Shown here in pieces: positions 33,702-42,337 of a stretch of DNA of 64,000 bases. The notes under the pieces were generated by a model that saw nothing but the letters and a program-made list of their open reading frames with translations, made no database searches and was not told the origin of the DNA. Numbering within the stretch: position 1 is the first letter of the stretch; each line of letters opens with the position of its first letter. The DNA comes from Geodermatophilus siccatus (GTDB lineage: Bacteria > Actinomycetota > Actinomycetes > Mycobacteriales > Geodermatophilaceae): assembly GCF_900103785.1 (NCBI RefSeq), contig NZ_FNHE01000003.1, positions 62,001 through 126,000 on the forward strand. The letters run 5' to 3'. The translations under genes and the position numbers were made by a program.

Positions 33702-33760
33702 AGAAGGACCCCCGTGCCCCCCGACCCTCGCTCCGCTCAGGCCGGGCCCCTGCACGAGGG
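33699..33760 (+). terminator. Stop-adjacent GC-rich element (copy E)
   Basis: TGAAGAAGGACCCCCGTGCCCC starts at the glgC stop (first 20 bases only are diagnostic) and continues to GGCCGGGCCCCTGCACGAGGGCC. It overlies the apparent first codons of the next gene, so that gene's start is suspect. Confidence 0.55.
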
Positions 33761-34313
33761 CCGTTCCAGCGCGTCACCTCCTCTGGTCGTCACGCTGCTC
33801 CTGGACCCCGAGGCCCAGGAGCGGTTCGACCGGCTGCGCGCGGCGCACTTCCCGGCCGAGCGCAACCACCTGGCCGCGCACGTCACGCTGTTCCACGCGC
33901 TGCCCGGCGAGCACGTCGACGCGGTGTCGGCCGACCTCGCCGACGCGGCCCGCCGGCCCGCCTTCGACGTCGCCGTCACCGGTCTGCGGCTGCTCGGCCG
34001 CGGCGTGGCCTACACGCTGGAGGCGCCGGAGCTGACCGCGCTGCGCGCCGCGCTGGTGGCCGCCTGGGAGCCGTGGCTCACCCCGCAGGACCGGCAGCGG
34101 CACGCACCGCACGTGACGGTGCAGAACAAGGTGGAGCCGGCGGTCGCCCGGGCGCTGCGGGACCGGCTGGCCGCGGAGTTCGCGCCCCACCGGGTCGGTG
34201 CCCGCGGCCTGGGCCTGTGGCGCTACCTCGGCGGCCCGTGGGCACCGGTCGACGCGTTCCCCCTCGGCCTACCGGCGCCGGGTGGCGACGAGCAGGCCCG
34301 CCCCGATCGGTAG
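33714..34313 (+). CDS. 2'-5' RNA ligase family (2H phosphoesterase) protein
   Basis: The 199-residue ORF contains the two HxT motifs of the 2H phosphoesterase fold, HVTLFHAL and HVTVQNKV, separated by about 80 residues. Such proteins act on cyclic or 2'-5' phosphodiester RNA ends. The GTG at 33714 is the only standard start before the fold, but the first 23 codons consist of the dispersed element copy E and look non-coding. A CTG at 33783 may be the true start. The 3' end overlaps the convergent methyltransferase by 45 bp. Confidence 0.7.
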   Translation: MPPDPRSAQAGPLHEGRSSASPPLVVTLLLDPEAQERFDRLRAAHFPAERNHLAAHVTLFHALPGEHVDAVSADLADAARRPAFDVAVTGLRLLGRGVAYTLEAPELTALRAALVAAWEPWLTPQDRQRHAPHVTVQNKVEPAVARALRDRLAAEFAPHRVGARGLGLWRYLGGPWAPVDAFPLGLPAPGGDEQARPDR

Positions 34314-34913
34314 GACGGCGGAGGTCAGGTCCTCGTGCTCGCGGACGGCGCGGGCGACGTCCCGCCAGGCCGTCGTCTGGTCGTCCCGTGCGCGGGGGTC
34401 GGCGATCCGGTCGCCGTCCAGGAGCCCGTGGCACACCACCGTCCCGCCGACCCGGACCAGCTCGACCAGCGCGCCCAGGTGCCCGGCGTACTGGGTGGGC
34501 GCCCCGGCGCAGACGACCATGTCGTAGGCGCCCGGCGAGAGGCGGGGGAGGACCTCCCCGGTCGTGCCGAAGATCATCCGGGTGCGGCCGGGCGGGTGAC
34601 CGGCGTCGGCGAACGCCCGGCGGGTGGCGCGCAGCGCCTCGGCGTCGCTGTCGAGCACCGTCAGGACGCCGTCGGGCCGCATGCCCTCCAGCAGCCACAG
34701 CCCGGCGACGCCGCCGCCGCTGCCGATCGACACCACCGTGCGGGCCGCGGCCCCCGCGGCGAGGACGGCGAGGGTGGCGCCCACCGCGGGCGTCACGGGC
34801 GGCGCGCCGGCCAGTCCCGCCGCGCGGGTCCGGGCCGACACCAGTGCGGGCGTCTCGGCTGCGAAGCGATCGGCGTAGGCCGCGCCGTCCCGCCCGGGTG
34901 CCTCGGTGCTCAC
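34269..34913 (-). CDS. O-methyltransferase (SAM-dependent)
   Basis: The 214-residue class I methyltransferase has the SAM-binding VVSIGSGGGVAGLWLLEG motif, VLDSDAEALRATR and the DMVVCAGAP segment. It resembles the caffeoyl-CoA OMT-like family. It diverges from sigE, as Rv1220c does from sigE in M. tuberculosis, so this is part of the conserved block. The substrate is unknown. GTG 34913 is chosen because the upstream in-frame sequence is low-complexity GCTCGCTC repeats. Confidence 0.82.
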   Translation of the reverse strand: MSTEAPGRDGAAYADRFAAETPALVSARTRAAGLAGAPPVTPAVGATLAVLAAGAAARTVVSIGSGGGVAGLWLLEGMRPDGVLTVLDSDAEALRATRRAFADAGHPPGRTRMIFGTTGEVLPRLSPGAYDMVVCAGAPTQYAGHLGALVELVRVGGTVVCHGLLDGDRIADPRARDDQTTAWRDVARAVREHEDLTSAVLPIGAGLLVATRRR

Positions 34914-35144
34914 GGCTCGACCCCGGGCTCGTCCCGCTCCTCGCTCGACGCCGTCAGCCGCCCGCGCGCTCGCTCCGCTCCCCGCTCGCCGGCGCCCGCT
35001 GCGGTGCTCGCTCGCGCTCGGCTCCGGGCATCTCGCTGCGATGCTCGCTCGCCCGTCGTCCTCGAGGCGCTCATCACCGGCCGAGGGTAGTGGCCGGCAT
35101 CGTCCGGACCCGGCCGTCGACGCAGCTGTGAGCTCCCTGTGAAC
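34914..35144. other. GC-rich low-complexity gap upstream of the methyltransferase
   Basis: This gap before the sigE promoter shows repeated GCTCGCTC and CGCTCCGCTCC units between 34915 and 35060, similar to pieces of the stop-adjacent elements. I see no gene, hairpin terminator or clear methyltransferase promoter. Confidence 0.5.
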
Positions 35145-35173
35145 GGGAACACCGCCCGGATCCCGGCCCGTTG
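35145..35173 (+). promoter_or_regulatory. SigE-type ECF promoter of sigE
   Basis: GGGAAC (35145-35150), then 19 bases to GTTG (35170-35173) within CGTTGG, match the SigE/ECF consensus GGAAC-N18-19-GTT. It lies 90 bp before the sigE GTG, so sigE probably activates its own transcription. Confidence 0.65.
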
Positions 35174-35262
35174 GACCTGTCGTGCGCCCTGAGAGAGCCG
35201 CCCCCGCCCGACCCACCGACGTCGGGGGGTCGACGACGGCTCCGGTCTGCGATCCTGGGACC

Positions 35263-35856
35263 GTGTCCGACGCTGCCGACCCCGCCCCCGCCGCGACCGA
35301 GGCGTGGGTCGCACCGAGCTGGGAGCAGGTCGTCCGCGACCACTCCGCACGCGTGTACCGGCTGGCCTACCGGCTCTCGGGCAACCCGCAGGACGCCGAG
35401 GACCTGACCCAGGAGACCTTCGTCCGGGTCTTCCGCTCGCTCGCCGACTTCTCGCCGGGCACCTTCGAGGGCTGGCTGCACCGGATCACGACCAACCTCT
35501 TCCTCGACATGGTGCGGCGCCGGCAGCGGATCCGGTTCGACGCCCTGCCCGAGGACACCGAGCGGCTGCCCGGGACGGCGCCCAGCCCCGAGCAGGTCTA
35601 CTCGGACACCCACCTGGACCCGCAGGTGCAGGCCGCGCTCGACGCGCTCTCCCCGGAGTTCCGCGTCGCCGTGGTCCTCTGCGACATCGAGGGGCTGACC
35701 TACGAGGAGATCGCGGCGACCCTGGGCATCAAGCTCGGCACGGTGCGCAGCCGCATCCACCGCGGCCGCGTCCAGCTGCGCGAGGCGCTCGCGCACCTGG
35801 CCCCGCGCCGGCCGGTGAGCAGCCAGGACGCCGTCGCGGAGGGGAGCGCGGGGTGA
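35263..35856 (+). CDS. sigE: ECF RNA polymerase sigma factor SigE
   Basis: The product has 197 residues with a sigma-70 region 2 ([20 protein letters not shown]) and region 4 ([38 protein letters not shown]). It groups with mycobacterial SigE by its neighbours: the anti-sigma factor, htrA and tatB follow in the same order. It should direct envelope-stress genes. GTG 35263 is preferred over 35182, which begins upstream of the conserved region. The next gene overlaps by GTGA. Confidence 0.93.
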   Translation: MSDAADPAPAATEAWVAPSWEQVVRDHSARVYRLAYRLSGNPQDAEDLTQETFVRVFRSLADFSPGTFEGWLHRITTNLFLDMVRRRQRIRFDALPEDTERLPGTAPSPEQVYSDTHLDPQVQAALDALSPEFRVAVVLCDIEGLTYEEIAATLGIKLGTVRSRIHRGRVQLREALAHLAPRRPVSSQDAVAEGSAG

Positions 35857-36443
35857 ACATCCCGGAGAGCCACCTGGCCCAGGAGGCCATCGCCGCCCTC
35901 GTCGACGGGGAGCTCGGCGGCGGTCCCGCCGCGCGGGCGGCCCGTCACCTGACCGGCTGCGCCCAGTGCCGGATGGCGGTGCAGGCGCAGCGGGAGGCCA
36001 AGGAGGCGCTGCACGCCTCGTCCGACGTCGCCGTCCCCGGTGACCTGCTGTCCCGGCTGTGCGCCATCCCCTTCACCGCCGACGTGCCCGGCACCGGTGG
36101 TGGGCTCGGCTCGATGAGCGCCGGCCCCGGCCAGCTCACCGTCAGCGGCGCCACGGGCTCGTGGTCGGTGCCGCTGGCCCCGGCCCCGGGCCCCGGCGAC
36201 CGGCCCGGGCACGCCCGCTGGCTGCGCCGCGGCTTCGTCGGCGTGCTGGGCGTCATCGGCGTCGGGGTGACCGCCCTGGCGCTGAACCTGCCGACCGACG
36301 GCTCCGACGGTGCCCGCACGTCACCGGACTCGGTGGCTCGCGGCTCGTTCGAGGAGCGCACCGAGATCGTGCCGCCAGTGGTCCGCGCCACGACCGTGGG
36401 CACCGGCGTCGCACCCCCCGCGGCCCCGGGCGGGACGCCCTGA
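35853..36443 (+). CDS. Zinc-type anti-sigma factor (RseA-like)
   Basis: This 196-residue protein has the ZAS/zf-HC2 motif HLTGCAQCR (His-x3-Cys-x2-Cys) near residue 31 and a membrane helix at about 128-150 ([18 protein letters not shown]), with a Thr/Pro-rich external tail. It probably binds and holds SigE at the membrane until stress. The GTG overlaps the sigE stop. The mycobacterial counterpart is Rv1222. Confidence 0.85.
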   Translation: MNIPESHLAQEAIAALVDGELGGGPAARAARHLTGCAQCRMAVQAQREAKEALHASSDVAVPGDLLSRLCAIPFTADVPGTGGGLGSMSAGPGQLTVSGATGSWSVPLAPAPGPGDRPGHARWLRRGFVGVLGVIGVGVTALALNLPTDGSDGARTSPDSVARGSFEERTEIVPPVVRATTVGTGVAPPAAPGGTP

Positions 36444-38056
36444 CCAGCCGCGCCGGCACCCCGTCCGGGGAGGACCCGCTGGACCCGCGAAGCCCTGGCG
36501 TCCCCCGCACGTCCGACGGGGACGGCCGCCCCGAGCCGACCGCGCCGGACGAGGCCTTCGCCCGGCCCCGGGACGGCGTCGGCGGCTTCGACCCGCCGCC
36601 CCGCCCGCAGCCCGCGCCGCCGCGGACGCCCGCGCCCACCCCCGCCCAGCAGGCCGCCTTCGGGCGGCCCGCCGCCGTGCAGGGCGGCTTCGCCGGCGAC
36701 CGGCCGGTCCCGCCGGCCCGCCCGCTGACGCCCCCGCCGCCCGAGGCGGTGCTGCGCGCCTTCGCGCCCGCCCCCGGCCAGGGCGGCCTGCAGGAACCGC
36801 CCGGCGGCCGGCCCGGACGGCGGCGCACCGCCACCGGCCCGTGGTGGAAGCCCGACGCCCGCTCCGACCCGTGGCGCGACCCGCACGCCCCGGCCGGCCT
36901 CACCGGCCCGGCCGTGTTCGACGAGCCGGAACAGCAGCAGGCCGGCCCCGTCGTCGTCGACGCCAAGGGACGCCGGCGGCTGCGGCTGGCCGACGTGTCG
37001 ATCCGGCTGGCGGTCCTCGCCCTGCTCGCGGTCCTGCTGACCGGGCTGGTCGGCGGCGCCACCGGCTACTGGCTGACCCGCACCGCCGACGAGTCGCCGC
37101 TGCTGGCGCCGGGCACCCAGCTCAGCGAGACCGACGAGGGGATCGCCCGCGAGCCGGGCTCGGTGTCCGACATCGCCTCGCGGATCACCCCGGCCGTCGT
37201 CTCGGTCGAGGTCCGCATCGGCGAGGCCGGTGCCACCGGGTCCGGGGTCGTCATCGACGGCGAGAACGGCTACATCGTCACCAACAACCACGTCATCTCC
37301 GGCGCCGACGGCGTCGAGGGCGCCGAGATCCGCGCGGTCTTCTCCGACGGCAGCGGGTCGGCGGCGCGCATCGTCGGCCGCGACCCGGCCAGCGACCTCG
37401 CCGTCCTCAAGGTCGAGAAGCCGGGCCTGCTCACCGCCGCGCTGGGCAGGTCCGACGGCGTCGTCGTCGGCGACCCGGTCGTCGCGATCGGCTCGCCGCT
37501 GGGCCTGGCCAGCACGGTGACCAGCGGCATCGTCAGCGCGCTGGACCGGCCGGTCCGGCTGGCCGGCGAGGGCAGCGACACCAACGCGGTGATCAGCGCG
37601 GTGCAGACCGACGCCCCGATCAACCCGGGCAACTCCGGCGGCGCGCTGGTCAACGGCGCCGGCGAGGTCATCGGCATCAACACCGCCATCGCCTCCCTCG
37701 GCGGCGGCAGCGTCGGCCTCGGCTTCGCCATCCCGGTCGACACCGTGCGCGACATCTCCGAGCAGCTCATCTCCACCGGTCGGGCGGTGCACGCCTCGCT
37801 CGGCGTGAACGCCCGCTCGGTCACCGACGGCACCCGGGACGGCGCGCTGGTGGTCAACGTCGAGCCGGGCAGCGCGGCGGCCGAGGCGGGCATCCGGGAG
37901 CAGGACGTCGTCATCGCCGTCGACGGCGAGCCGGTCGGCAGCTCCGAGGAGCTGGTGGTGGCCGTCGACGCCCACGACCCGGGGGAGACGATCGACCTCG
38001 AGCTCGTGCGGGGCGGGTCCTCGACGACGGTCCAGGCGACCCTCGACGAGGCCTGA
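36440..38056 (+). CDS. htrA: HtrA-type membrane serine protease
   Basis: About 538 residues, starting with a Pro-rich cytoplasmic domain (roughly 1-175), one helix (about 187-208), a trypsin-like protease domain and a C-terminal PDZ domain. The triad is in TNNHVI (His), SDLAVLKVE (Asp) and PGNSGGAL (Ser). It should degrade misfolded envelope proteins and may cleave the anti-sigma factor. There is no ATG, GTG or TTG in frame until the GTG at 36677, within the Pro-rich region. A CTG at 36440 overlaps the previous stop (CTGA) and is my preferred start. Known order matches Rv1223. Confidence 0.9.
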   Translation: MTSRAGTPSGEDPLDPRSPGVPRTSDGDGRPEPTAPDEAFARPRDGVGGFDPPPRPQPAPPRTPAPTPAQQAAFGRPAAVQGGFAGDRPVPPARPLTPPPPEAVLRAFAPAPGQGGLQEPPGGRPGRRRTATGPWWKPDARSDPWRDPHAPAGLTGPAVFDEPEQQQAGPVVVDAKGRRRLRLADVSIRLAVLALLAVLLTGLVGGATGYWLTRTADESPLLAPGTQLSETDEGIAREPGSVSDIASRITPAVVSVEVRIGEAGATGSGVVIDGENGYIVTNNHVISGADGVEGAEIRAVFSDGSGSAARIVGRDPASDLAVLKVEKPGLLTAALGRSDGVVVGDPVVAIGSPLGLASTVTSGIVSALDRPVRLAGEGSDTNAVISAVQTDAPINPGNSGGALVNGAGEVIGINTAIASLGGGSVGLGFAIPVDTVRDISEQLISTGRAVHASLGVNARSVTDGTRDGALVVNVEPGSAAAEAGIREQDVVIAVDGEPVGSSEELVVAVDAHDPGETIDLELVRGGSSTTVQATLDEA

Positions 38057-38086
38057 GGCTCGCGCGGGCCCCCTCAGATCGGGGCA

Positions 38087-38115
38087 CTGACCGCGGCGGG
38101 CGCGCCGCCTACGCT
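38087..38115 (+). promoter_or_regulatory. tatB promoter
   Basis: CTGACC (38087-38092), 17 bp, TACGCT (38110-38115) fit a sigma-70-class promoter. Initiation near 38122 would leave a 40-bp leader before the GTG at 38163. Confidence 0.5.
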
Positions 38116-38162
38116 GGACACGCGCGACGGCCGGACCGGGCGCACGAGGAGGGGAGCGGCGC

Positions 38163-38525
38163 GTGTTCGACTCGATCGGCTGGGGCGAGATCGTCGTCCT
38201 CGCCCTCGCCGCGCTGTTCATCTTCGGCCCCGACCGGCTCCCGGACCTCGCCAAGGACGCCGCCGCGGGGCTGAAGAAGGTGCGCGCGGCGGTCACCGGC
38301 GTCCGGGCCCAGGTCGACGAGTCCCTGGGCGACGACCTGGCCAAGCTGCGCGACCTCGACCTGCGCCAGTACCACCCGCGGACCTTCATCCGGAACCAGC
38401 TGTTCGCCGACGACGACGCGCCGCCGCGCGCCTCCGGGGCCACGGCCGCGACCACGGTGGCGGCGGCCGCCGCCCGCACCCGCGACCACTCCGCCCCGCC
38501 CCCGTTCGACCCCGACGCGACGTAG
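38163..38525 (+). CDS. tatB: Sec-independent translocase subunit TatB
   Basis: This 120-residue protein has one N-terminal helix followed by FGPDRLPDLAKDAAAGLKK, the amphipathic helix of TatA/B. TatB docks twin-arginine substrates such as the multicopper oxidase here. The length, acidic loop and disordered tail favour TatB over TatA. It follows htrA as in mycobacteria (Rv1224). The GTG starts 107 bp after htrA behind its own promoter. Confidence 0.9.
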   Translation: MFDSIGWGEIVVLALAALFIFGPDRLPDLAKDAAAGLKKVRAAVTGVRAQVDESLGDDLAKLRDLDLRQYHPRTFIRNQLFADDDAPPRASGATAATTVAAAAARTRDHSAPPPFDPDAT

Positions 38526-38654
38526 TGCGATGACATCGCGGTCCTCCGGACCGCACCGCGGCGCTCTCGTCCTCGCGTTGCCGGGGTTCCTCGTGGGGCG
38601 CGGGCGCTGCAGGCCCGGCAGTGCGCGGGGAACGCCGGCAGTGGTCCCGGAGAC

Positions 38655-38697
38655 GCAGAGAGGCCCGGCTCCCCGATGGGGAGCCGGGCCTCTCTGC
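38655..38697. terminator. Strong two-way hairpin terminator
   Basis: Perfect 20-bp arms (38655-38674 and 38678-38697) with the 3-base loop GAT lie between the convergent tatB and mrp stops. It is GC-rich and lacks a T run. Confidence 0.75.
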
Positions 38698-38705
38698 GGA
38701 TCAGG

Positions 38706-39857
38706 TCAGTGACGGACGGGCGTGAGCCCGAGCGACATGCCCGAGAGGCCGCGCTGGCGGGTGGCCAGGCCGTCGGTGATCTTCGCCAGCGCCTGCGCGG
38801 CGGGGGAGTCGGGGTCGGCCAGCACGACCGGCGCACCGGCGTCCCCGGCCTCGCGGACCCGGGTGTCCAGCGGGATCTGGCCCAGCAGCGGCACGCGCGC
38901 ACCGAGGGTGCGGGTCAGCGCGTCGGAGACCGCCTCGCCGCCCCCGGAGCCGAAGACCTCCATGCGCGAGCCGTCGGGCAGCTCCAGCCACGACATGTTC
39001 TCGATGACGCCGACCACCTGCTGGTGGGTCTGGGTGGCGATCGCGCCGGCCCGCTCGGCGACCTCGGCGGCAGCCAGCTGCGGCGTGGTGACCACCAGGA
39101 TCTCGGCGTTCGGCAGCAGCTGGGCGATGGAGATCGCCACGTCACCGGTGCCGGGCGGCAGGTCCAGCAGCAGGACGTCGAGGTCGCCCCACCACACGTC
39201 GGCGAGGAACTGCTGCAGCGCGCGGTGCAGCATCGGCCCGCGCCACACGACCGGGGTGTTGCCCGGGGTGAACATGCCGATCGAGATGACCTTCACGCCG
39301 TAGGCCTGCGGCGGCATGATCATGTTGTCGACCTGGGTCGGCTTGTCGTCGACCCCGAGCATCCGCGGCACCGAGTGGCCGTAGATGTCGGCGTCCACCA
39401 CGCCCACGGACAGGCCGCGCTTGGCCAGCGCGGCCGCCAGGTTGACCGTGACCGACGACTTGCCCACGCCGCCCTTGCCGGAGGCGACGGCGTAGACGCG
39501 GGTCAGCGAACCGGGCTGGGAGAACGGGATCACCGGGTCGGCCGCGTCGGTGCCCCGCACCGTGCGGCGCAGTTCGGCGCGCTGCTCGTCGCTCATCACG
39601 TCCAGGCCCACCTGCACCGAGGTGACACCGGGGACGGCGGACACGGCCTGGGTGACCCGGCTGGTGATCGTCTCGCGCATCGGGCAGCCGGCGACGGTCA
39701 GGTAGACCTCGACCCGGACGGTGCCGTCCTCGGCGATCTGGACGTCCTTGACCATGCCGAGCTCGGGGAGCGGGCGGTTGATCTCCGGGTCCTGGACGGT
39801 GGCCAGTGCGGCGTTGACGGCGTCGAGCGCCGGCGCGCCGGTCAGCGGGGCGGACAT
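38706..39857 (-). CDS. mrp: Mrp/NBP35 P-loop iron-sulfur carrier
   Basis: The 383-residue protein has an N-terminal DUF59/MIP18 domain with a CPMR motif, then the deviant Walker A SGKGGVGKSSVTVNLA. It is an ApbC/Mrp-type ATPase that loads Fe-S clusters onto proteins. LLLDLPPGTGDV is the switch II region. A CxxC near the C-terminus, used for cluster binding in many members, is not evident. It lies at the same place as Rv1229c. The ATG at 39857 has a GAAGGAG ribosome site. Confidence 0.9.
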   Translation of the reverse strand: MSAPLTGAPALDAVNAALATVQDPEINRPLPELGMVKDVQIAEDGTVRVEVYLTVAGCPMRETITSRVTQAVSAVPGVTSVQVGLDVMSDEQRAELRRTVRGTDAADPVIPFSQPGSLTRVYAVASGKGGVGKSSVTVNLAAALAKRGLSVGVVDADIYGHSVPRMLGVDDKPTQVDNMIMPPQAYGVKVISIGMFTPGNTPVVWRGPMLHRALQQFLADVWWGDLDVLLLDLPPGTGDVAISIAQLLPNAEILVVTTPQLAAAEVAERAGAIATQTHQQVVGVIENMSWLELPDGSRMEVFGSGGGEAVSDALTRTLGARVPLLGQIPLDTRVREAGDAGAPVVLADPDSPAAQALAKITDGLATRQRGLSGMSLGLTPVRH

Positions 39858-40014
39858 GGTGTGCGTCTGTCTCCTTCGACGGGGGACCCGGTCCGGTCCG
39901 CCGAGGAACGGCGGTGACCTGCGTTCACGGGCCTGCTGCCACTGTACGGCCGTCATCCGGCCCGGCCGCCGTCCGGAGGGTGATCTGCTACGCAGCCCCG
40001 ACGGGGCCGCCGTC

Positions 40015-41130
40015 CACGGACCTGCGCAGACGGCGTTGCGGGTGGCCTCGGCGCGGTGAAGCCGCGCGTCGGCCCCGACGGTGAGCCGCTCGGGCACCGC
40101 GTCCCGCCCGAGGCGACGGCGACGCCCAGGGACGGGATCCGCGAGCCCGGGCCCCCCGCCGGACAGGTCGAGCGCGAGGGCGGCGGCGCGCAGCTCCTCG
40201 GCCCGGGTCACCGCCCGGCCGAGGTCGGTCCCGGGCAGCAGGACGGCGAGCTCGTCGCCGCCGAGGCGGGCGACGACGTCCCCGGCCCGGACGCGGGAGG
40301 TGGGCGCGCCGGCGATCAGCAGCAGTGCCTCGTCGCCGCCGCCGTGGCCGTGCCGGTCGTTGACCTCCTCGAAGCGGTCGACGTCGGCGAGGCGGACGGC
40401 CACCGACGTCCCGACCGCCCGGGCCGCGGCGCAGGTGGCTCCCAGCTCGGCGTCCCACCGGGGCGGTCGGCCAGGCCGGTGAGCGGCTCCTCGTGGCTGA
40501 GCCGCTCGAGCCGGGCCAGCAGCGCCCGCGTGCGCTCCAGCTCCAGCTCGAGCGCGGTGCGGGCGGCGGACTCGAGGGAGGTCAGCCGGTGGCGCTGCGC
40601 GTGGCGACCACGCCGAGCACCGACGCCGTGACCAGGTGGAACGCGGAGGCGAGCAGGTGGTGCACCGGCATGGCGGTCGGGGCGGTCAGGACGGCGATCC
40701 CGAAGGCCGCCCAGGTGGAGACGACCAGCGTGCCGGTCCCCACCGGCCGGGCGACCACGAGGCAGCCGCTGGCTCGCAGGCTCAGCGTGGAGCCGAGCAG
40801 GCGGGGCTCGACGTGCTCGACCCGCGGCACCATCCAGGCGATCTCGGACTGGACGGTCACCAGGACGACGCAGGTGAGCAGCTCGGGCTGCCGGCGGCCG
40901 ATCGGCGACCGCCAGAGCGCCCACACGGCCAGCAGCGTGGGCAGCAGGCAGGCCAGCCGGACGGTGACAGGTCCGGCGCGATGTGCGGCTCGAGCGCCAG
41001 GTCGACGCCGGACCACAGCGGGACGACGCCCGTCGCGAGCCCCGAGGTCCACAGGGCCCGACTCGCGCGCCCGCGCCAGCCGGTCGTGCTCGAGGGGCGG
41101 TCGGTGCTGCGGCGGGGGAGCGGAGGTCAC
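40015..41130 (-). pseudogene. Decayed membrane diguanylate cyclase (GGDEF)
   Basis: Pieces of one protein appear in successive frames on the minus strand. From about 41130 come a short N-terminus, then LATGVVPLWSGVDLALEP, then VRLACLLPTLLAVWALWR with several helices. LERLSHEEPLTGLA and RLADVDRFEEVNDRHGHGGGDE follow, and the intact signature ARLGGDELAVLLPG (GGDEL). Frameshifts fall near 41057, 40970, 40600 and 40460, and the last part beyond 40150 is scrambled, with a short ARLHRAEATRNAVC end. Five breaks in 1.1 kb make a functional cyclase unlikely. The -10 and start are not identifiable. Confidence 0.75.
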
Positions 41131-41224
41131 GCCTCCCCACCGGAACCGCGGGGTCTCGGCTGCAGTCCGGCAACCCGCCGGTGTCCCCCCTCGGAGGGGT
41201 GCGGGGCCGCGCCGGCCGCCTGGC

Positions 41225-41230
41225 TAGCCT
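41225..41230 (+). promoter_or_regulatory. azlC-like gene -10 box (leaderless)
   Basis: TAGCCT lies 7 bp before the GTG at 41238. Confidence 0.4.
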
Positions 41231-41237
41231 CGCTGCC

Positions 41238-41996
41238 GTGTCCGCCGCCCGCACCGCCACCCTCCGCGACGCCGTCGGGCTGGGCCTGGCGGTGGGCCTG
41301 TACGGGGTGGCCTTCGGCGCCGCCGCGGACGCCGCCGGCCTCGACGTGTGGCAGGCGCTCGTGCTCTCGGCGCTCATGTTCACCGGCGCCTCGCAGTTCG
41401 CGCTGGTCGGCGTCCTCGGTGCAGGCGGCAGCGGGCTCGCCGCGATCGGCAGCGCGCTGCTGCTGGGCACCCGCAACACGGTCTACGGCGTCCGGCTGGC
41501 CCCGCTGCTCGCCCCGCGGGGCGTGCTCCGCCGGGTCGGTGCCGCGCACTGGGTGATCGACGAGACCACCGCGATGGCCGTCGCCGCGCCCGACCGCGAG
41601 CTGGGCCGGCTGGCGTTCTGGGCCACCGGCGCGACGATCTACCTCGGCTGGAACCTGACGACGGTCCTCGGCGCGCTCGGCGCCTCCGGGCTCGGGGGGA
41701 CGGCGCAGGCCGCGCTGGACGCCGTCGTCCCCGCCGCCTTCCTGGCGCTGCTGTGGCCGCGGCTGCGGCGCGGCTTCCCCGAGGCCGCGGTGCAGCGGCG
41801 GGTCGCCCTCGGCGGCGCGGTCGTCGCGCTGCTGCTCACCCCGGTGGTGCCGGCCGGGGTGCAGGTGGTCGCCGCGGTCGTCGCGGTGGCGCTGGCCGGG
41901 CGTCCGCGGACGGAGGCGGACGAGCTCGCGAGCTCGCCCGGGGACGGAGCAGCCCCGCGGACGCGGCCGACGAGCGCCCGCGAGGAGGACTCGTGA
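41238..41996 (+). CDS. AzlC-family branched-chain amino acid exporter, large subunit
   Basis: The 252-residue membrane protein has five to eight helices and the AzlC signature: ALMFTGASQFALVG (helix with conserved Ser/Gln) and GTRNTVYGVRLAP. With AzlD it forms a BrnFE-like exporter of branched-chain amino acids or related compounds. The cytoplasmic tail is long and polar. The GTG at 41238 is chosen by the close -10 box. Its stop overlaps azlD by GTGA. Confidence 0.88.
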   Translation: MSAARTATLRDAVGLGLAVGLYGVAFGAAADAAGLDVWQALVLSALMFTGASQFALVGVLGAGGSGLAAIGSALLLGTRNTVYGVRLAPLLAPRGVLRRVGAAHWVIDETTAMAVAAPDRELGRLAFWATGATIYLGWNLTTVLGALGASGLGGTAQAALDAVVPAAFLALLWPRLRRGFPEAAVQRRVALGGAVVALLLTPVVPAGVQVVAAVVAVALAGRPRTEADELASSPGDGAAPRTRPTSAREEDS

Positions 41997-42310
41997 GCAG
42001 CGGGACGCTGTGGACGGCGGTCCTCGTCGCGGCCGTGGGCTGCTACCTGCTCAAGCTGGCCGGGCTGTCGGTGCCGGCCGCCTGGGTCGAGCGACCGTGG
42101 GTGACCCGCGTCGTGGAGTTCGTCCCCGCGGCGCTGCTGGCCGCGCTGGTCGCCGTCCAGGCGGCCACGTCCGGGCCGGCGCTGGTCGTCGACGGGCGGC
42201 TGGCCGGGCTGGCGGTCGCCGCGCTCGCGCTGGCGCTGCGGGCGCCGTTCATCGTCGTCCTGGCGCTGGCCGGGGCGACCGGCGCGCTGGTGCACGTCCT
42301 CGCCGGCTGA
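41993..42310 (+). CDS. AzlD-family exporter small subunit
   Basis: This 105-residue protein has three or four helices, with VEFVPAALLAALVAVQA, typical of AzlD/BrnE. It partners the AzlC-like protein. The GTG overlaps the upstream stop, so the subunits are coupled. AGGAGG lies 6 bp before the start. Confidence 0.85.
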   Translation: MSSGTLWTAVLVAAVGCYLLKLAGLSVPAAWVERPWVTRVVEFVPAALLAALVAVQAATSGPALVVDGRLAGLAVAALALALRAPFIVVLALAGATGALVHVLAG

Positions 42311-42337
42311 TCGGCGTACCGGCGCCGCTGCACCCGG

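Noticed and set aside
34914-35144. Coding extension of the methyltransferase or a new gene in the GCTCGCTC-rich gap
   Set aside because: The translation is low-complexity Arg/Ser/Ala, with no start or motif.
38530-38712. Short plus-strand ORF after tatB
   Set aside because: It runs into the hairpin terminator and lacks a ribosome-binding site or any homologue-like feature.
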